Shown here: piece by piece, positions 6,799-15,451 of the stretch
How the letters are laid out: every line of letters begins with the position of its first letter
How positions within the stretch are numbered: the first letter of the stretch is position 1
Assembly (NCBI RefSeq): GCF_015277675.1
Contig: NZ_JADHEC010000033.1
Coordinates: 1 to 39,600, forward strand
Length of the DNA stretch: 39,600 nt
Direction: 5' to 3'
Source: Flavobacterium soyangense
Lineage (GTDB): Bacteria > Bacteroidota > Bacteroidia > Flavobacteriales > Flavobacteriaceae
Translations under genes and position numbers: made by a program
Notes under the pieces: generated by a model
The model's input: only the letters and a program-made list of their open reading frames with translations
Databases searched by the model: none
Told to the model about the DNA's origin: nothing

Positions 6799-8496
6799 TT
6801 AATTTCTAGCTGATTTCCTTTTATCAGATTTTGAACCTACTCTAGACATTGCACATCTAAACCCAATATAATCAGTAGCCATATCTTGCGGAAAATATCT
6901 TCTTTGGGCTGGATCTAACCAATAAGCTCTATCTCTCCAGGATCCTCCTTTATAAACTCGTACATTGTCATTTATTAAAGTGGTTCTTTTATTGGTTTTA
7001 TCATATTTTCTAACCATATTTCCTAAACTATCTATGGTAACGTTGTGTTTAGGGGCATTGTACATCACCTTATCGTCTTTTCCTTTTTTGGCGTTAGATT
7101 CTGAATCTCCAAAATTAAAATATTTTGTTGATTGTTTGTCACCATCTCTGTAATTGATATTGTCGCTTTTATCAAAATTCTGTCTCAAATAAGTTTCCTT
7201 TTCATCAACTGGAACTTGTGCAATTTGACCTGGAAAGGCTCTTGCGACGATTCTGCCATTACTTAAAGTGTCGTATTTAATATTTTCTTTAGTTACAATT
7301 TCAACCTTACCATCTTTTCCAATTTTATTTTTGGTATATTGATTTCCTCTAAAATAATTAAAATCATTAGCTTCATTATCAACAATTGGTCTGTAAACAT
7401 CCATAACCCATTCGGCTACATTACCAGCCATGTCGTATAATCCAAAATCATTTGCTGGATAGCTTTTTACAGCGTTAGTAATATCTGCTCCATCATCAGA
7501 CCAACCAGCTATTCCACCATAATCGCCGTTCCCTTGTTTGAAATTAGCTAATTGATCTCCTTTGGTTTGTCTTTTTCCTGAACGTGTGTAACTTCCTGAC
7601 CAAGGATATTTTTTCTGGCCTTTGTATATATTGTATTCTCTTTGTCCTACATCGGCAGCAGCTGCATATTCCCATTCAGCTTCAGTTGGAAGTCTGTATT
7701 CAGGAAGAAGAATCCCCGAAGAACGTTGGGCATAAATATTGGTTGGCTCAATTACTTTGCCATTTTTGCCTGCTTTTGTTGGTTTTTTCACTCCTTTTTT
7801 TCCAGCATATTTTCCCGGCAATACAATCTCTGCATTTCCACCATAAGCTAATGTTGGTGAATTCAAATAGGTTTCTGTATCAAAATTGCTTTCTGCAGTT
7901 ACGTCTAATGTCTTGGCATTTTTTTTAAGATACCCATTTTTTTCCAAAAGAGCTTCATTTACACGTTGAGTTCTCCATTTGCTAAATTCAACTGCTTGAA
8001 TCCAATTTACACCCACAACAGGATAACCTGCATAAGAAGGATGTCTTAAATAATTATTGGTCATAGTTTCATTATAACCCAATCTGTTTCTCCAAACTAA
8101 AGTGTCGGGTGAAGCACCTTCATAAATATTTTTATAGTTTTCATCAGTTGGTGGAAATACTTTTTTCACCCAGTCCAAATATTCTAAATACATCTTATTG
8201 GTAACTTCAGTCTCATCCATATAGAAGGATTGAACGTGTTGCTGAGTTGGAGTATTATTCCAATCATGCATTACATCATCTTCAACTTTACCCATTGTAA
8301 ATGTTCCACCTTCAACAAAAACCAATCCTGGCCCCGCTTCTTGCTTCGTTTTTGAAGGACCTTTTTTACTATCTACGTTCCAACCTGTTGCTTGTGATGC
8401 ATTTTTTGAACTGGATTTTTTACTACAACTTGCAAAACCCATAATCAACATCATTAATAAAATCAAACGTAAGGCCATAATTTTGTTTACTTTCAT
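6799..8496 (-). CDS. gldJ: Gliding motility lipoprotein GldJ
   Basis: GldJ is an outer-membrane-associated lipoprotein needed for gliding and for type IX secretion in flavobacteria. The start at MKVNKIMALRL gives 565 residues and a lipoprotein signal ending GFASC (lipid Cys about 24). The rest is a formylglycine-generating-enzyme/sulfatase-modifying-factor fold: FVEGGTFTMG near the start, YRLPTEAEWEYAAAAD, YDMAGNVAEWVMDVY, and RVYKGGSWRDRAYWLDPAQR near the end. The C-terminal GGSW segment has no cysteine where active formylglycine-generating enzymes carry their catalytic Cys pair, so the domain is probably structural. It is divergent from porU, and the gldJ/porU/porV order matches that known from Flavobacterium. 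A TAAATTTG promoter element lies upstream at 8617-8624. Confidence 0.95.
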   Translation of the reverse strand: MKVNKIMALRLILLMMLIMGFASCSKKSSSKNASQATGWNVDSKKGPSKTKQEAGPGLVFVEGGTFTMGKVEDDVMHDWNNTPTQQHVQSFYMDETEVTNKMYLEYLDWVKKVFPPTDENYKNIYEGASPDTLVWRNRLGYNETMTNNYLRHPSYAGYPVVGVNWIQAVEFSKWRTQRVNEALLEKNGYLKKNAKTLDVTAESNFDTETYLNSPTLAYGGNAEIVLPGKYAGKKGVKKPTKAGKNGKVIEPTNIYAQRSSGILLPEYRLPTEAEWEYAAAADVGQREYNIYKGQKKYPWSGSYTRSGKRQTKGDQLANFKQGNGDYGGIAGWSDDGADITNAVKSYPANDFGLYDMAGNVAEWVMDVYRPIVDNEANDFNYFRGNQYTKNKIGKDGKVEIVTKENIKYDTLSNGRIVARAFPGQIAQVPVDEKETYLRQNFDKSDNINYRDGDKQSTKYFNFGDSESNAKKGKDDKVMYNAPKHNVTIDSLGNMVRKYDKTNKRTTLINDNVRVYKGGSWRDRAYWLDPAQRRYFPQDMATDYIGFRCAMSRVGSKSDKRKSARN

Positions 8497-8616
8497 ACTC
8501 TTTTGTAGGTGATAATTTCTGTGGTGCAATATAATAATTAACCATTAAACCGCAACATCATTTTTTTATTTAATAGATTGAACTACGTAATCTAGATAAA
8601 ATACACAATCTAAACG

Positions 8617-8624
8617 CAAATTTA
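8617..8624 (-). promoter_or_regulatory. Probable gldJ promoter -7 element (TAAATTTG)
   Basis: Read on the minus strand this matches the Bacteroidota -7 consensus TAnnTTTG. It lies 120 nt upstream of the gldJ start in the gldJ-porU divergent region. No clear -33 TTG was found. Confidence 0.5.
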
Positions 8625-8707
8625 TACTATTTATTATTTAAAATTACACTAAATGACATATTTTTACTCCACATAATATTTTGTTACAAATTCCGTTTTT
8701 TAAAACA

Positions 8708-11700
8708 ATGAAAAAAATACTTTTGGTTTATTTAACCCTAATTCCTTTTGTTTCTTTTGCACAAATTAAAGGCGACATTGCTATTGAATGGCTTGAAAAG
8801 AAAGAAATGTCTTTTGGTGATTTCAAAATTAATGTGCCAAAATTTGTTGGCAACACTTATAATTATGACACTTCTAAAAAGGCTGTTTCCTATATTTTAA
8901 ACCTAACAGAATCAAACTTTTTTGACGGAAATACCGTTCAAATAACAAATGTGGTTTACGAGTCATTAACAATATCTCAACTAGGTGACTTAGACCCTTC
9001 AAATATCCCTAAAAACGCATCAGCAACTTTAAAAATAAATGAATCAAGAGGCGTAAAACAGGCTTTTCTTGTATTGTCTCCAATAGTTAAAGATGAATTT
9101 GGATACAAACGAATTAAATCTTTTTCCTACTCCATAAGTGGCAGCAGTGCTTCAAGAATTTCACAAACCAATAAAACTAGCGTCATAATGAATTCAGTTT
9201 TAGCAACTGGTGACTGGTATCAATTTTATATCGAAAAATCAGGTGTTTATAAAGTTTCCAAGGCTTTTTTACAGCAATTAGGTCTCAATGTTAGCGGAAT
9301 AGACCCAAAAAAAATAAAAATTTATGGAAATGGAGGCCGGATGTTGCCCTTATCAAACGCCACTTATTATCCTACTGATTTAACTGAAAACGCAATCCAA
9401 ATTATTGGCGAAAACGATGGTGTTTTTAATGATGAAGACTATATTTTATTTTACGCAGAAGGTGTTGACACTTGGAGTGAAGAAAGCCAAACCAATAATA
9501 ATTTGTATGACACTAAATCCTATTATTATGTAACGATACAAGGAAATGATGCGAAAAGAATCACAAATATGGTTCAGCCTGCCGGGAGCAGTACGTTAAA
9601 ATTAAACACATTTGACGACCATCAATATCACGAATTAGACTTGGTAAATATTGGACATCTGGGTCGACAGTGGTTTGGCGAATTATTTGACATCAACCAA
9701 GACCAGGAATTTTCGTTTAGTTTTCCAAATATTGATACAGCAACGCCTGTAAAATTGAATATAACTGCAGCTTCAGCAGCTTATACAGTTACATCTTTTA
9801 AAGTATCGGCAAATGGGCTAGACGTTGGGACAATATCATTTCCGGCTCTTACCCCAAATTCAGGCGTTCAGTTTAATGTTGGTGCTTTACCAAGTAACAC
9901 AACTTTTCCAGGCTCGGAAAGCTTAAAAATTAAATTATCTTATAACAACAATGGTGTTCCTGGTTCAAAAGGATACCTTGATAATATTAGGCTTGTCGCC
10001 AAAAGAAAACTTCAAGGTTACGGGAAACAATTTCTGTTTCAATATGATTTATCGAATACCAGTTTTGGAGTTGTGAGTTATGATATTTCGAGTGCAAGTG
10101 GAATTTCCCAGATTTGGGATGTAACCGACATATATAATGTAACCAAAGTCGAAAATTCAAATCAAGCTTCATTTTCTTTTAAAGCAAATTTGGGCGAACT
10201 CAGAAAATACGTTGCAATTGATGCTTCGGATTATTTTACACCTCTAAAAAGTAACAAACCAAAAATCGCCAACCAAAATCTAAAAGGAACTCTTTTTAAA
10301 AACGCCCAAGGACAATTTCAGGATATTGACTATGTAATTATTACACCAGCTTTTTTGGCAACACAAGCCAACAAATTAGCCAATTTTCACCGTTCTTATT
10401 CAAATCTGAATGTTAAAGTTATTCCGCTTGAATCAATCTATCAAGAGTTTTCGTCAGGGAAACAGGATATTGCCGCTATCAGAAATTGCATAAAGTACAT
10501 TTATGACAATGCTTCCGCACCTGAAAAAAAGATAAAATATGTCAATCTCTTTGGCGACGCTTCATACGATTATAAAAACCGAATCCCAAACAATTCTAAT
10601 ATCGTTCCTATATATCATGCATTAAACAGCAACACTATAGGAGAATCATCTTTTGCCTCAGATGATTTCTATGGTTTGATGGATCCAAGCGAAGGAAATA
10701 TTGGTTCTTTTTTTGGTGGAATTGACATCGCTACTGGCAGAATGTTAAACAATGACGCCACGCAGGCTGATGAAATGGTAAACAAAGTAATTGAATATAA
10801 TGATGCAAAATCTTATGGTAGTTGGAGAAATAATTTAGTGATAATTAGTGATGATTCTGATAGAAATTCAGATGCAACATTACAAAGCAGGCAAAATACT
10901 TTAGCAGATAAAATCACTTTTGAAAAACCATTTTTAAACGTCAATAAAATATTATTAGATTCATATGTCCAAGAAGCTTCGGCTGGGGGAGCTCGGTATC
11001 CCAAAGCTCGCACAGATATATTCAGTGCGTTCGAAAAAGGAGCTTTGGTGTTTAACTATTTAGGTCACGGTGGTGAAGACGGTCTGTCGAGTGAGCGAAT
11101 TTGGGAAAAATCCGATGGTCAAAATTTAAGTAATCAATATAAATATCCTTTATTTATTACCATAACCTGTGATTTTTCGCGATTTGACAATCCATCAAGA
11201 CCAACTGCTGGCGAATACACGTATTGGAATCCAAAAGGCGGTGCCATTTCTATGATTACAACTATTCGTGAAATAGGACAGTTTAGTGCCGAAAATTTCA
11301 ATGATGTGCTAGCTAAAAATTTATTTTCCTATGGTTCAAACCAATATTATTCTATAGCTGAGTCATTACGAATATCCAAAAACAGCAATCCAAATTCATC
11401 AACTAACGTAGTGTTTTACATTGGCGACCCAGCCTTGATGCTTGCCATAGCCAAACCAAAAATAAGACTCACAAAAGTAAATGATATTCCAGTTTCACAG
11501 CCCTTTGATGATTTTAAATCATTGGCAAAAATGAAAATTACCGGAGAAATTACCGACGAAAAAAACATTCCGTTGACTAATTATAACGGAGAGCTTTCAA
11601 CAATTATATTCGATAAATTTATCACAAGAACAACCTTAAATAATGATGGATATAGTCCGTCAATACCTTTTAACATTCTTGGAGAAACTATCTTTAGAGG

Positions 11701-12538
11701 AAATGCTTCAGTTAAAAACGGGCAATTTGAATTTAGTTTTATCGTTCCAAGAGATATTCGAGTACCATTGGCAAACGGAAAAATTAGTTTTTATGCTAAA
11801 AAAAATCTGCTTTTTGAGAATCAAACTGGTTATGACACCAGCATTAAAGTGGGCGGAATAAATGAAAATGCAGTCGTGGACAATATTAGTCCAAGAGTGA
11901 AGTTATATATGAACGACGAAACTTTTGTTTCAGGTGGCACAACTAACGATTCTCCGTTCTTACTGGCAAACCTTGAAGATGAAAGCGGCATCAATACAGC
12001 AAGCGGAATAGGTCACGATATTGTTGCGACATTAGACGGAGATGTTAATAATCCTTATATTTTAAACGATTATTATCAAACAAATCTGGATGATTACACA
12101 AAAGGGACACTTCGGTTTCCATTTAGGAATTTAGCCGTTGGTTTGCATACTATTACGTTCAAGGCATGGGATGTTTATAACAATCCAATAATAGCCGAAA
12201 TACAATTTATTGTCACAGGAAACGAATCGATAACATTGACACATGTGTTGAATTATCCTAATCCATTTGTCAATTATACTGAGTTTTGGTTTTCGCACAA
12301 CAGACCTTATGAACCTTTGGAGGTTCAGGTTCAGGTGATGACAATAACAGGAAAAGTGGTTTGGACGCGAAACCAAATCGTCACCACTGAAGGATTTCTG
12401 TCAAAAGAAATCACTTGGGATGGAAGAGATGATTTTGGAAATAAAATAGGAAAAGGAGTTTATGTTTATAAACTGACCGTAAAATCGAACGTAACAAATT
12501 CGAAAACTGAAAAATTTGAAAAACTTGTAATACTTTAA
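8708..12538 (+). CDS. porU: Type IX secretion sortase PorU
   Basis: PorU is the C25-family (gingipain-like) protease at the cell surface that removes the C-terminal signal of T9SS cargo and attaches it to a lipid or sugar anchor. The start at MKKILLVYLTLI gives 1276 residues with a signal peptide ending SFAQ; the earlier TTG at 8681 would only add residues before this signal. The C25 catalytic pair is visible as YLGHGGEDG (His about 787) and ITCDFSRFDNP (Cys about 821). Near the C-terminus NYPNPF, GKVVW and GKGVYVYKL form a T9SS-type beta-sandwich domain, which the family normally retains. porV follows 37 nt downstream, and its product forms the PorU-PorV-PorQ-PorZ attachment complex with PorU. 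Confidence 0.96.
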   Translation: MKKILLVYLTLIPFVSFAQIKGDIAIEWLEKKEMSFGDFKINVPKFVGNTYNYDTSKKAVSYILNLTESNFFDGNTVQITNVVYESLTISQLGDLDPSNIPKNASATLKINESRGVKQAFLVLSPIVKDEFGYKRIKSFSYSISGSSASRISQTNKTSVIMNSVLATGDWYQFYIEKSGVYKVSKAFLQQLGLNVSGIDPKKIKIYGNGGRMLPLSNATYYPTDLTENAIQIIGENDGVFNDEDYILFYAEGVDTWSEESQTNNNLYDTKSYYYVTIQGNDAKRITNMVQPAGSSTLKLNTFDDHQYHELDLVNIGHLGRQWFGELFDINQDQEFSFSFPNIDTATPVKLNITAASAAYTVTSFKVSANGLDVGTISFPALTPNSGVQFNVGALPSNTTFPGSESLKIKLSYNNNGVPGSKGYLDNIRLVAKRKLQGYGKQFLFQYDLSNTSFGVVSYDISSASGISQIWDVTDIYNVTKVENSNQASFSFKANLGELRKYVAIDASDYFTPLKSNKPKIANQNLKGTLFKNAQGQFQDIDYVIITPAFLATQANKLANFHRSYSNLNVKVIPLESIYQEFSSGKQDIAAIRNCIKYIYDNASAPEKKIKYVNLFGDASYDYKNRIPNNSNIVPIYHALNSNTIGESSFASDDFYGLMDPSEGNIGSFFGGIDIATGRMLNNDATQADEMVNKVIEYNDAKSYGSWRNNLVIISDDSDRNSDATLQSRQNTLADKITFEKPFLNVNKILLDSYVQEASAGGARYPKARTDIFSAFEKGALVFNYLGHGGEDGLSSERIWEKSDGQNLSNQYKYPLFITITCDFSRFDNPSRPTAGEYTYWNPKGGAISMITTIREIGQFSAENFNDVLAKNLFSYGSNQYYSIAESLRISKNSNPNSSTNVVFYIGDPALMLAIAKPKIRLTKVNDIPVSQPFDDFKSLAKMKITGEITDEKNIPLTNYNGELSTIIFDKFITRTTLNNDGYSPSIPFNILGETIFRGNASVKNGQFEFSFIVPRDIRVPLANGKISFYAKKNLLFENQTGYDTSIKVGGINENAVVDNISPRVKLYMNDETFVSGGTTNDSPFLLANLEDESGINTASGIGHDIVATLDGDVNNPYILNDYYQTNLDDYTKGTLRFPFRNLAVGLHTITFKAWDVYNNPIIAEIQFIVTGNESITLTHVLNYPNPFVNYTEFWFSHNRPYEPLEVQVQVMTITGKVVWTRNQIVTTEGFLSKEITWDGRDDFGNKIGKGVYVYKLTVKSNVTNSKTEKFEKLVIL

Positions 12539-12554
12539 TAAAACACTATATTTG
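12525..12554 (+). promoter_or_regulatory. porV promoter (TTG-N19-TATATTTG)
   Basis: TTG at 12525-12527, a 19-nt spacer, and TATATTTG at 12547-12554 match the -33/-7 consensus of the Bacteroidota primary sigma factor. The element begins inside the last codons of porU and ends 21 nt before the porV ATG, so porV can be transcribed independently. Confidence 0.7.
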
Positions 12555-12575
12555 TACAATTAATACTAAACTTCA

Positions 12576-13745
12576 ATGAAAAAAATAGCTTTACTTTTTG
12601 TTTGTTTATTCATAATATCATTTGCAAAAGCGCAAGAAAATGTTATCACCACAGCTGTTCCTTTTTTATTGGTTGCTGCCGATGCGAGAGCAGCGGGTAT
12701 GGCAGACCAAGGAGTCGCTACCTCTGCTGATGCTTTTTCGCAACAATGGAATCCTGCAAAATATGCCTTTGCTATAGACAAAGTAGGCTTTTCAATAAGC
12801 TACACTCCCTATCTTACTGACTTGGTAAATGACATTTCTTTGGGACAACTAAACTATTATAACAGAATAAACGAGCGAAGTGCTTTTGCAGGAAGCTTTC
12901 GATTTTTCGGATTAGGAAACATAGAACTTCGTGAAACTGGCGATCCTAATGAAATTCCAAGAGTAGTTTCTCCAAGTGAATTTGCATTTGACGGATCTTA
13001 TTCCTTAAAATTAAGCGAAAAATTTTCGATGGCTGTTGCAGCGAGGTACATAAATTCTAATTTAAAAGTTGCGTCAGATACTGGTGATGCTTCTTCGGCA
13101 AGCTCATTTGCAATTGATGTTGCAGGATTTTATCAATCAGAAGAAATTGCATTCAACGAATTCAACGGAAGATGGAGAGCAGGATTTAATATTCAAAATT
13201 TAGGCCCTAAAATTAGCTATGACAACACCCAATTTAGCAGCAACTTTCTACCAGCAAATTTAAAAGTAGGAACCGGTTTTGATTTCATACTTGACGATTA
13301 CAACAAGGTAGCAGTTAATGTTGAATTAGCCAAGTTATTAGTGCCAACACCACAAAACCCGGATTTGAACGGAGACGGAACAATTACTCCTGCCGAAAGA
13401 TCTCAAAACAATCAGAATTACCAATCCATCGGATGGCTTCCGGGTGCTTTTCAGTCCTTCTCTGGCGCACCAGGTGGATTTAGCGAAGAGCTTAAAGAAG
13501 TTACCTACTCTTTAGGGGGAGAATATTTATACCAAGATTCCTTTGCCTTACGTGCAGGCTACTTTCACGAAAATCAAGACAAAGGTGCTAGACAATTTTT
13601 CTCATTAGGCGCCGGTTTCAAATATAATGTCGTAAAAGTGGATGTTTCTTATTTATTTTCGACATCGAAAGTTAAAAACCCTTTGGAAAACACCTTACGA
13701 TTTTCACTTACCTTTAATTTCGGTGACCAATACGATGAATATTAG
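12576..13745 (+). CDS. porV: Type IX secretion outer-membrane protein PorV (LptO)
   Basis: PorV is a FadL-like outer-membrane beta-barrel that collects T9SS cargo from the translocon and passes it to PorU. The 389-residue length is usual. The signal peptide ends SFAKAQ, followed by the conserved mature start ITTAVPFLLVAADARAAGMA. Alternating beta-strand sequence runs through the protein, and it ends in an aromatic strand (TLRFSLTFNFGDQYDEY). An insertion with NPDLNGDGTITPAERSQN resembles a calcium-binding loop and lies before the last strands. The placement directly after porU matches other flavobacteria. A promoter of its own lies at 12525-12554, and a strong terminator at 13766-13799 separates it from cdd. 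Confidence 0.96.
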   Translation: MKKIALLFVCLFIISFAKAQENVITTAVPFLLVAADARAAGMADQGVATSADAFSQQWNPAKYAFAIDKVGFSISYTPYLTDLVNDISLGQLNYYNRINERSAFAGSFRFFGLGNIELRETGDPNEIPRVVSPSEFAFDGSYSLKLSEKFSMAVAARYINSNLKVASDTGDASSASSFAIDVAGFYQSEEIAFNEFNGRWRAGFNIQNLGPKISYDNTQFSSNFLPANLKVGTGFDFILDDYNKVAVNVELAKLLVPTPQNPDLNGDGTITPAERSQNNQNYQSIGWLPGAFQSFSGAPGGFSEELKEVTYSLGGEYLYQDSFALRAGYFHENQDKGARQFFSLGAGFKYNVVKVDVSYLFSTSKVKNPLENTLRFSLTFNFGDQYDEY

Positions 13746-13765
13746 TCAACATAAAAAATAACTAT

Positions 13766-13799
13766 AAATCCAAATTTCATTGAAATTTGGATTTTTTTT
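13766..13799 (+). terminator. Terminator after porV
   Basis: A perfect 12-bp stem (13766-13777 with 13783-13794) has a 5-nt loop and is followed by TTTTT. It ends the porV transcript only 13 nt before the cdd start codon, leaving almost no room for a separate cdd promoter. Confidence 0.85.
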
Positions 13800-13811
13800 C
13801 CAATAAAAAGA

Positions 13812-14294
13812 ATGAAAGATATTATTATTTCAACCCAATTTTCAGTTTTCGAATCCGTTCAGGAATTACCGAATGACATTCAAAATCTAATGGGACAAGC
13901 TGTAGAGGTAAGAAAGAATGCTTATGCTCCCTATTCAAAGTTTAGAGTTGGCACCGCACTTTTATTGGATAATGGGAAAATAGTTTTAGGCTCAAACCAA
14001 GAAAACGCCGCATTTCCTTCTGGACTTTGTGCTGAACGTGTTGCTGTTTTTCAGGCTGGATCAATTTATCCTGAAGCAAAAATTTTGAAAATGGCAATTA
14101 CAGCAGCTTCAGATACAAATCAAACCACTGCTCCAATTCCTCCTTGCGGTTCTTGCAGGCAATCAATTGCTGAATATGAAATCAAACAAGAAAGTCCAAT
14201 CGAGATATATTTCATGGGTGAAATAGGCGCTGTTTACAAATCGGAGTCCTTAAAAAACCTGCTTCCTTTTATGTTTGATAAGCGCTTCTTATAA
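13812..14294 (+). CDS. cdd: Cytidine deaminase
   Basis: The enzyme deaminates cytidine and deoxycytidine to uridine and deoxyuridine in pyrimidine salvage. The 160-residue protein has the zinc site in full: CAERVA (Cys73, catalytic Glu75) and PPCGSCRQ (Cys112, Cys115). The substrate-binding stretch NAYAPYSKFRVGTAL (36-50) is also typical. The N-terminal extension of about 25 residues is longer than in the short bacterial enzymes and common in Bacteroidota. The porV terminator ends 12 nt upstream, so expression depends on read-through or on a promoter overlapping the hairpin. pdhA follows, with its own likely promoter. Confidence 0.95.
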   Translation: MKDIIISTQFSVFESVQELPNDIQNLMGQAVEVRKNAYAPYSKFRVGTALLLDNGKIVLGSNQENAAFPSGLCAERVAVFQAGSIYPEAKILKMAITAASDTNQTTAPIPPCGSCRQSIAEYEIKQESPIEIYFMGEIGAVYKSESLKNLLPFMFDKRFL

Positions 14295-14343
14295 AAAAAA
14301 CCAAAAATTACCTTTTAAATTTTAATGCTTACTTGGAATGTCT

Positions 14344-14351
14344 TATTTTTG
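14344..14351 (+). promoter_or_regulatory. Probable pdhA-pdhC promoter -7 element (TATTTTTG)
   Basis: This is an exact match to TAnnTTTG, 95 nt upstream of the pdhA ATG and 50 nt after the cdd stop. A T-rich stretch about 20 nt upstream could serve as the -33 element, but no clear TTTG is there. Confidence 0.5.
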
Positions 14352-14446
14352 CAACTTGCAAATTTTGGGTGAGTAAACTATTTTTGCCTAATTTGGTTAA
14401 AAAATACCAAACACAACAACACTTTAGCATAAAAATAAAAAAACAC

Positions 14447-15445
14447 ATGAAAGAAGTAACAAAAGAAGTTTATTTAAAGTGGTATGAAGACATGCTGCTT
14501 TGGAGAAAGTTTGAAGACAAACTAGCAGCATTATACATTCAACAAAAAATTAGAGGATTTCTTCACTTATATAATGGTCAGGAAGCTGTTTTAGCAGGCG
14601 CATTGCACGCTATGGACTTGACTAAAGACAAAATGATTACCGCATACAGAAATCACGTACAACCTATTGGGATGGGGGTTGATCCAAGACGCATAATGGC
14701 TGAACTTATGGGAAAAGTTACAGGAACCTCAAAAGGAATGGGTGGTTCTATGCACATTTTCTCGAAAGAACACGGATTTTATGGCGGTCACGGAATTGTA
14801 GGTGGACAAATTCCTATTGGTGCCGGAATTGCTTTTGGTGACAAATACAATAATACTGGCGGGGTTACATTGACCTATTTTGGTGATGGAGCCTCAAGAC
14901 AAGGGTCATTGCACGAAGCTTTTAATATGGCTATGCTTTGGAATCTACCAGTAGTTTTTATCGTTGAAAATAACGGCTATGCAATGGGTACTTCTGTCGA
15001 AAGAACTGCAAATCATCCAGATATTTGGAAACTCGGTTTAGGGTACGAAATGCCTTGCGGACCAGTGGACGGAATGAATCCTGTAAAAGTTGCCGAAGCA
15101 ATGACCGAAGCTATCGAAAGAGCACGCAGCGGAGGCGGACCAACTTTTCTTGAAATGAAAACATATCGTTATAGAGGACACTCTATGTCAGACGCACAAT
15201 TATACCGTTCGAAAGAAGAAGTGGAAGAATACAAAAAAATTGACCCAATTACTCAGGTTTTAGATGTAATTAAAGATCAAAAATACGCTACCGAAGCAGA
15301 AATTGAAGCGATCGATCAAAAAGTAAAAGATTTAATCGAAGAATGTGTAAAATTTGCCGAAGAATCGCCATATCCTGAAATTCAACAATTATACGATGTG
15401 GTTTACGCCCAAGAAAATTATCCATTTTTACCTCATAAACTATAA
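14447..15445 (+). CDS. pdhA: Pyruvate dehydrogenase E1 component, alpha subunit
   Basis: The alpha subunit of thiamine-diphosphate-dependent E1 decarboxylates pyruvate and feeds the acetyl group to E2. From the start at MKEVTKEVYLKWYEDML the protein is 332 residues, the family length; upstream in-frame codons lie in leader sequence. The thiamine diphosphate motif is seen as GDGASRQGS (146-154) through VENNGYAMGT (173-182). The loop YRGHSMSD that contacts the cofactor is near residue 245, and SKGMGGSMH (95-103) is also conserved. pdhC follows after 6 nt and is surely co-transcribed. The beta subunit gene is not next to it, an arrangement that leaves pdhB elsewhere in the genome. Confidence 0.95.
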   Translation: MKEVTKEVYLKWYEDMLLWRKFEDKLAALYIQQKIRGFLHLYNGQEAVLAGALHAMDLTKDKMITAYRNHVQPIGMGVDPRRIMAELMGKVTGTSKGMGGSMHIFSKEHGFYGGHGIVGGQIPIGAGIAFGDKYNNTGGVTLTYFGDGASRQGSLHEAFNMAMLWNLPVVFIVENNGYAMGTSVERTANHPDIWKLGLGYEMPCGPVDGMNPVKVAEAMTEAIERARSGGGPTFLEMKTYRYRGHSMSDAQLYRSKEEVEEYKKIDPITQVLDVIKDQKYATEAEIEAIDQKVKDLIEECVKFAEESPYPEIQQLYDVVYAQENYPFLPHKL

Positions 15446-15451
15446 TCAATT

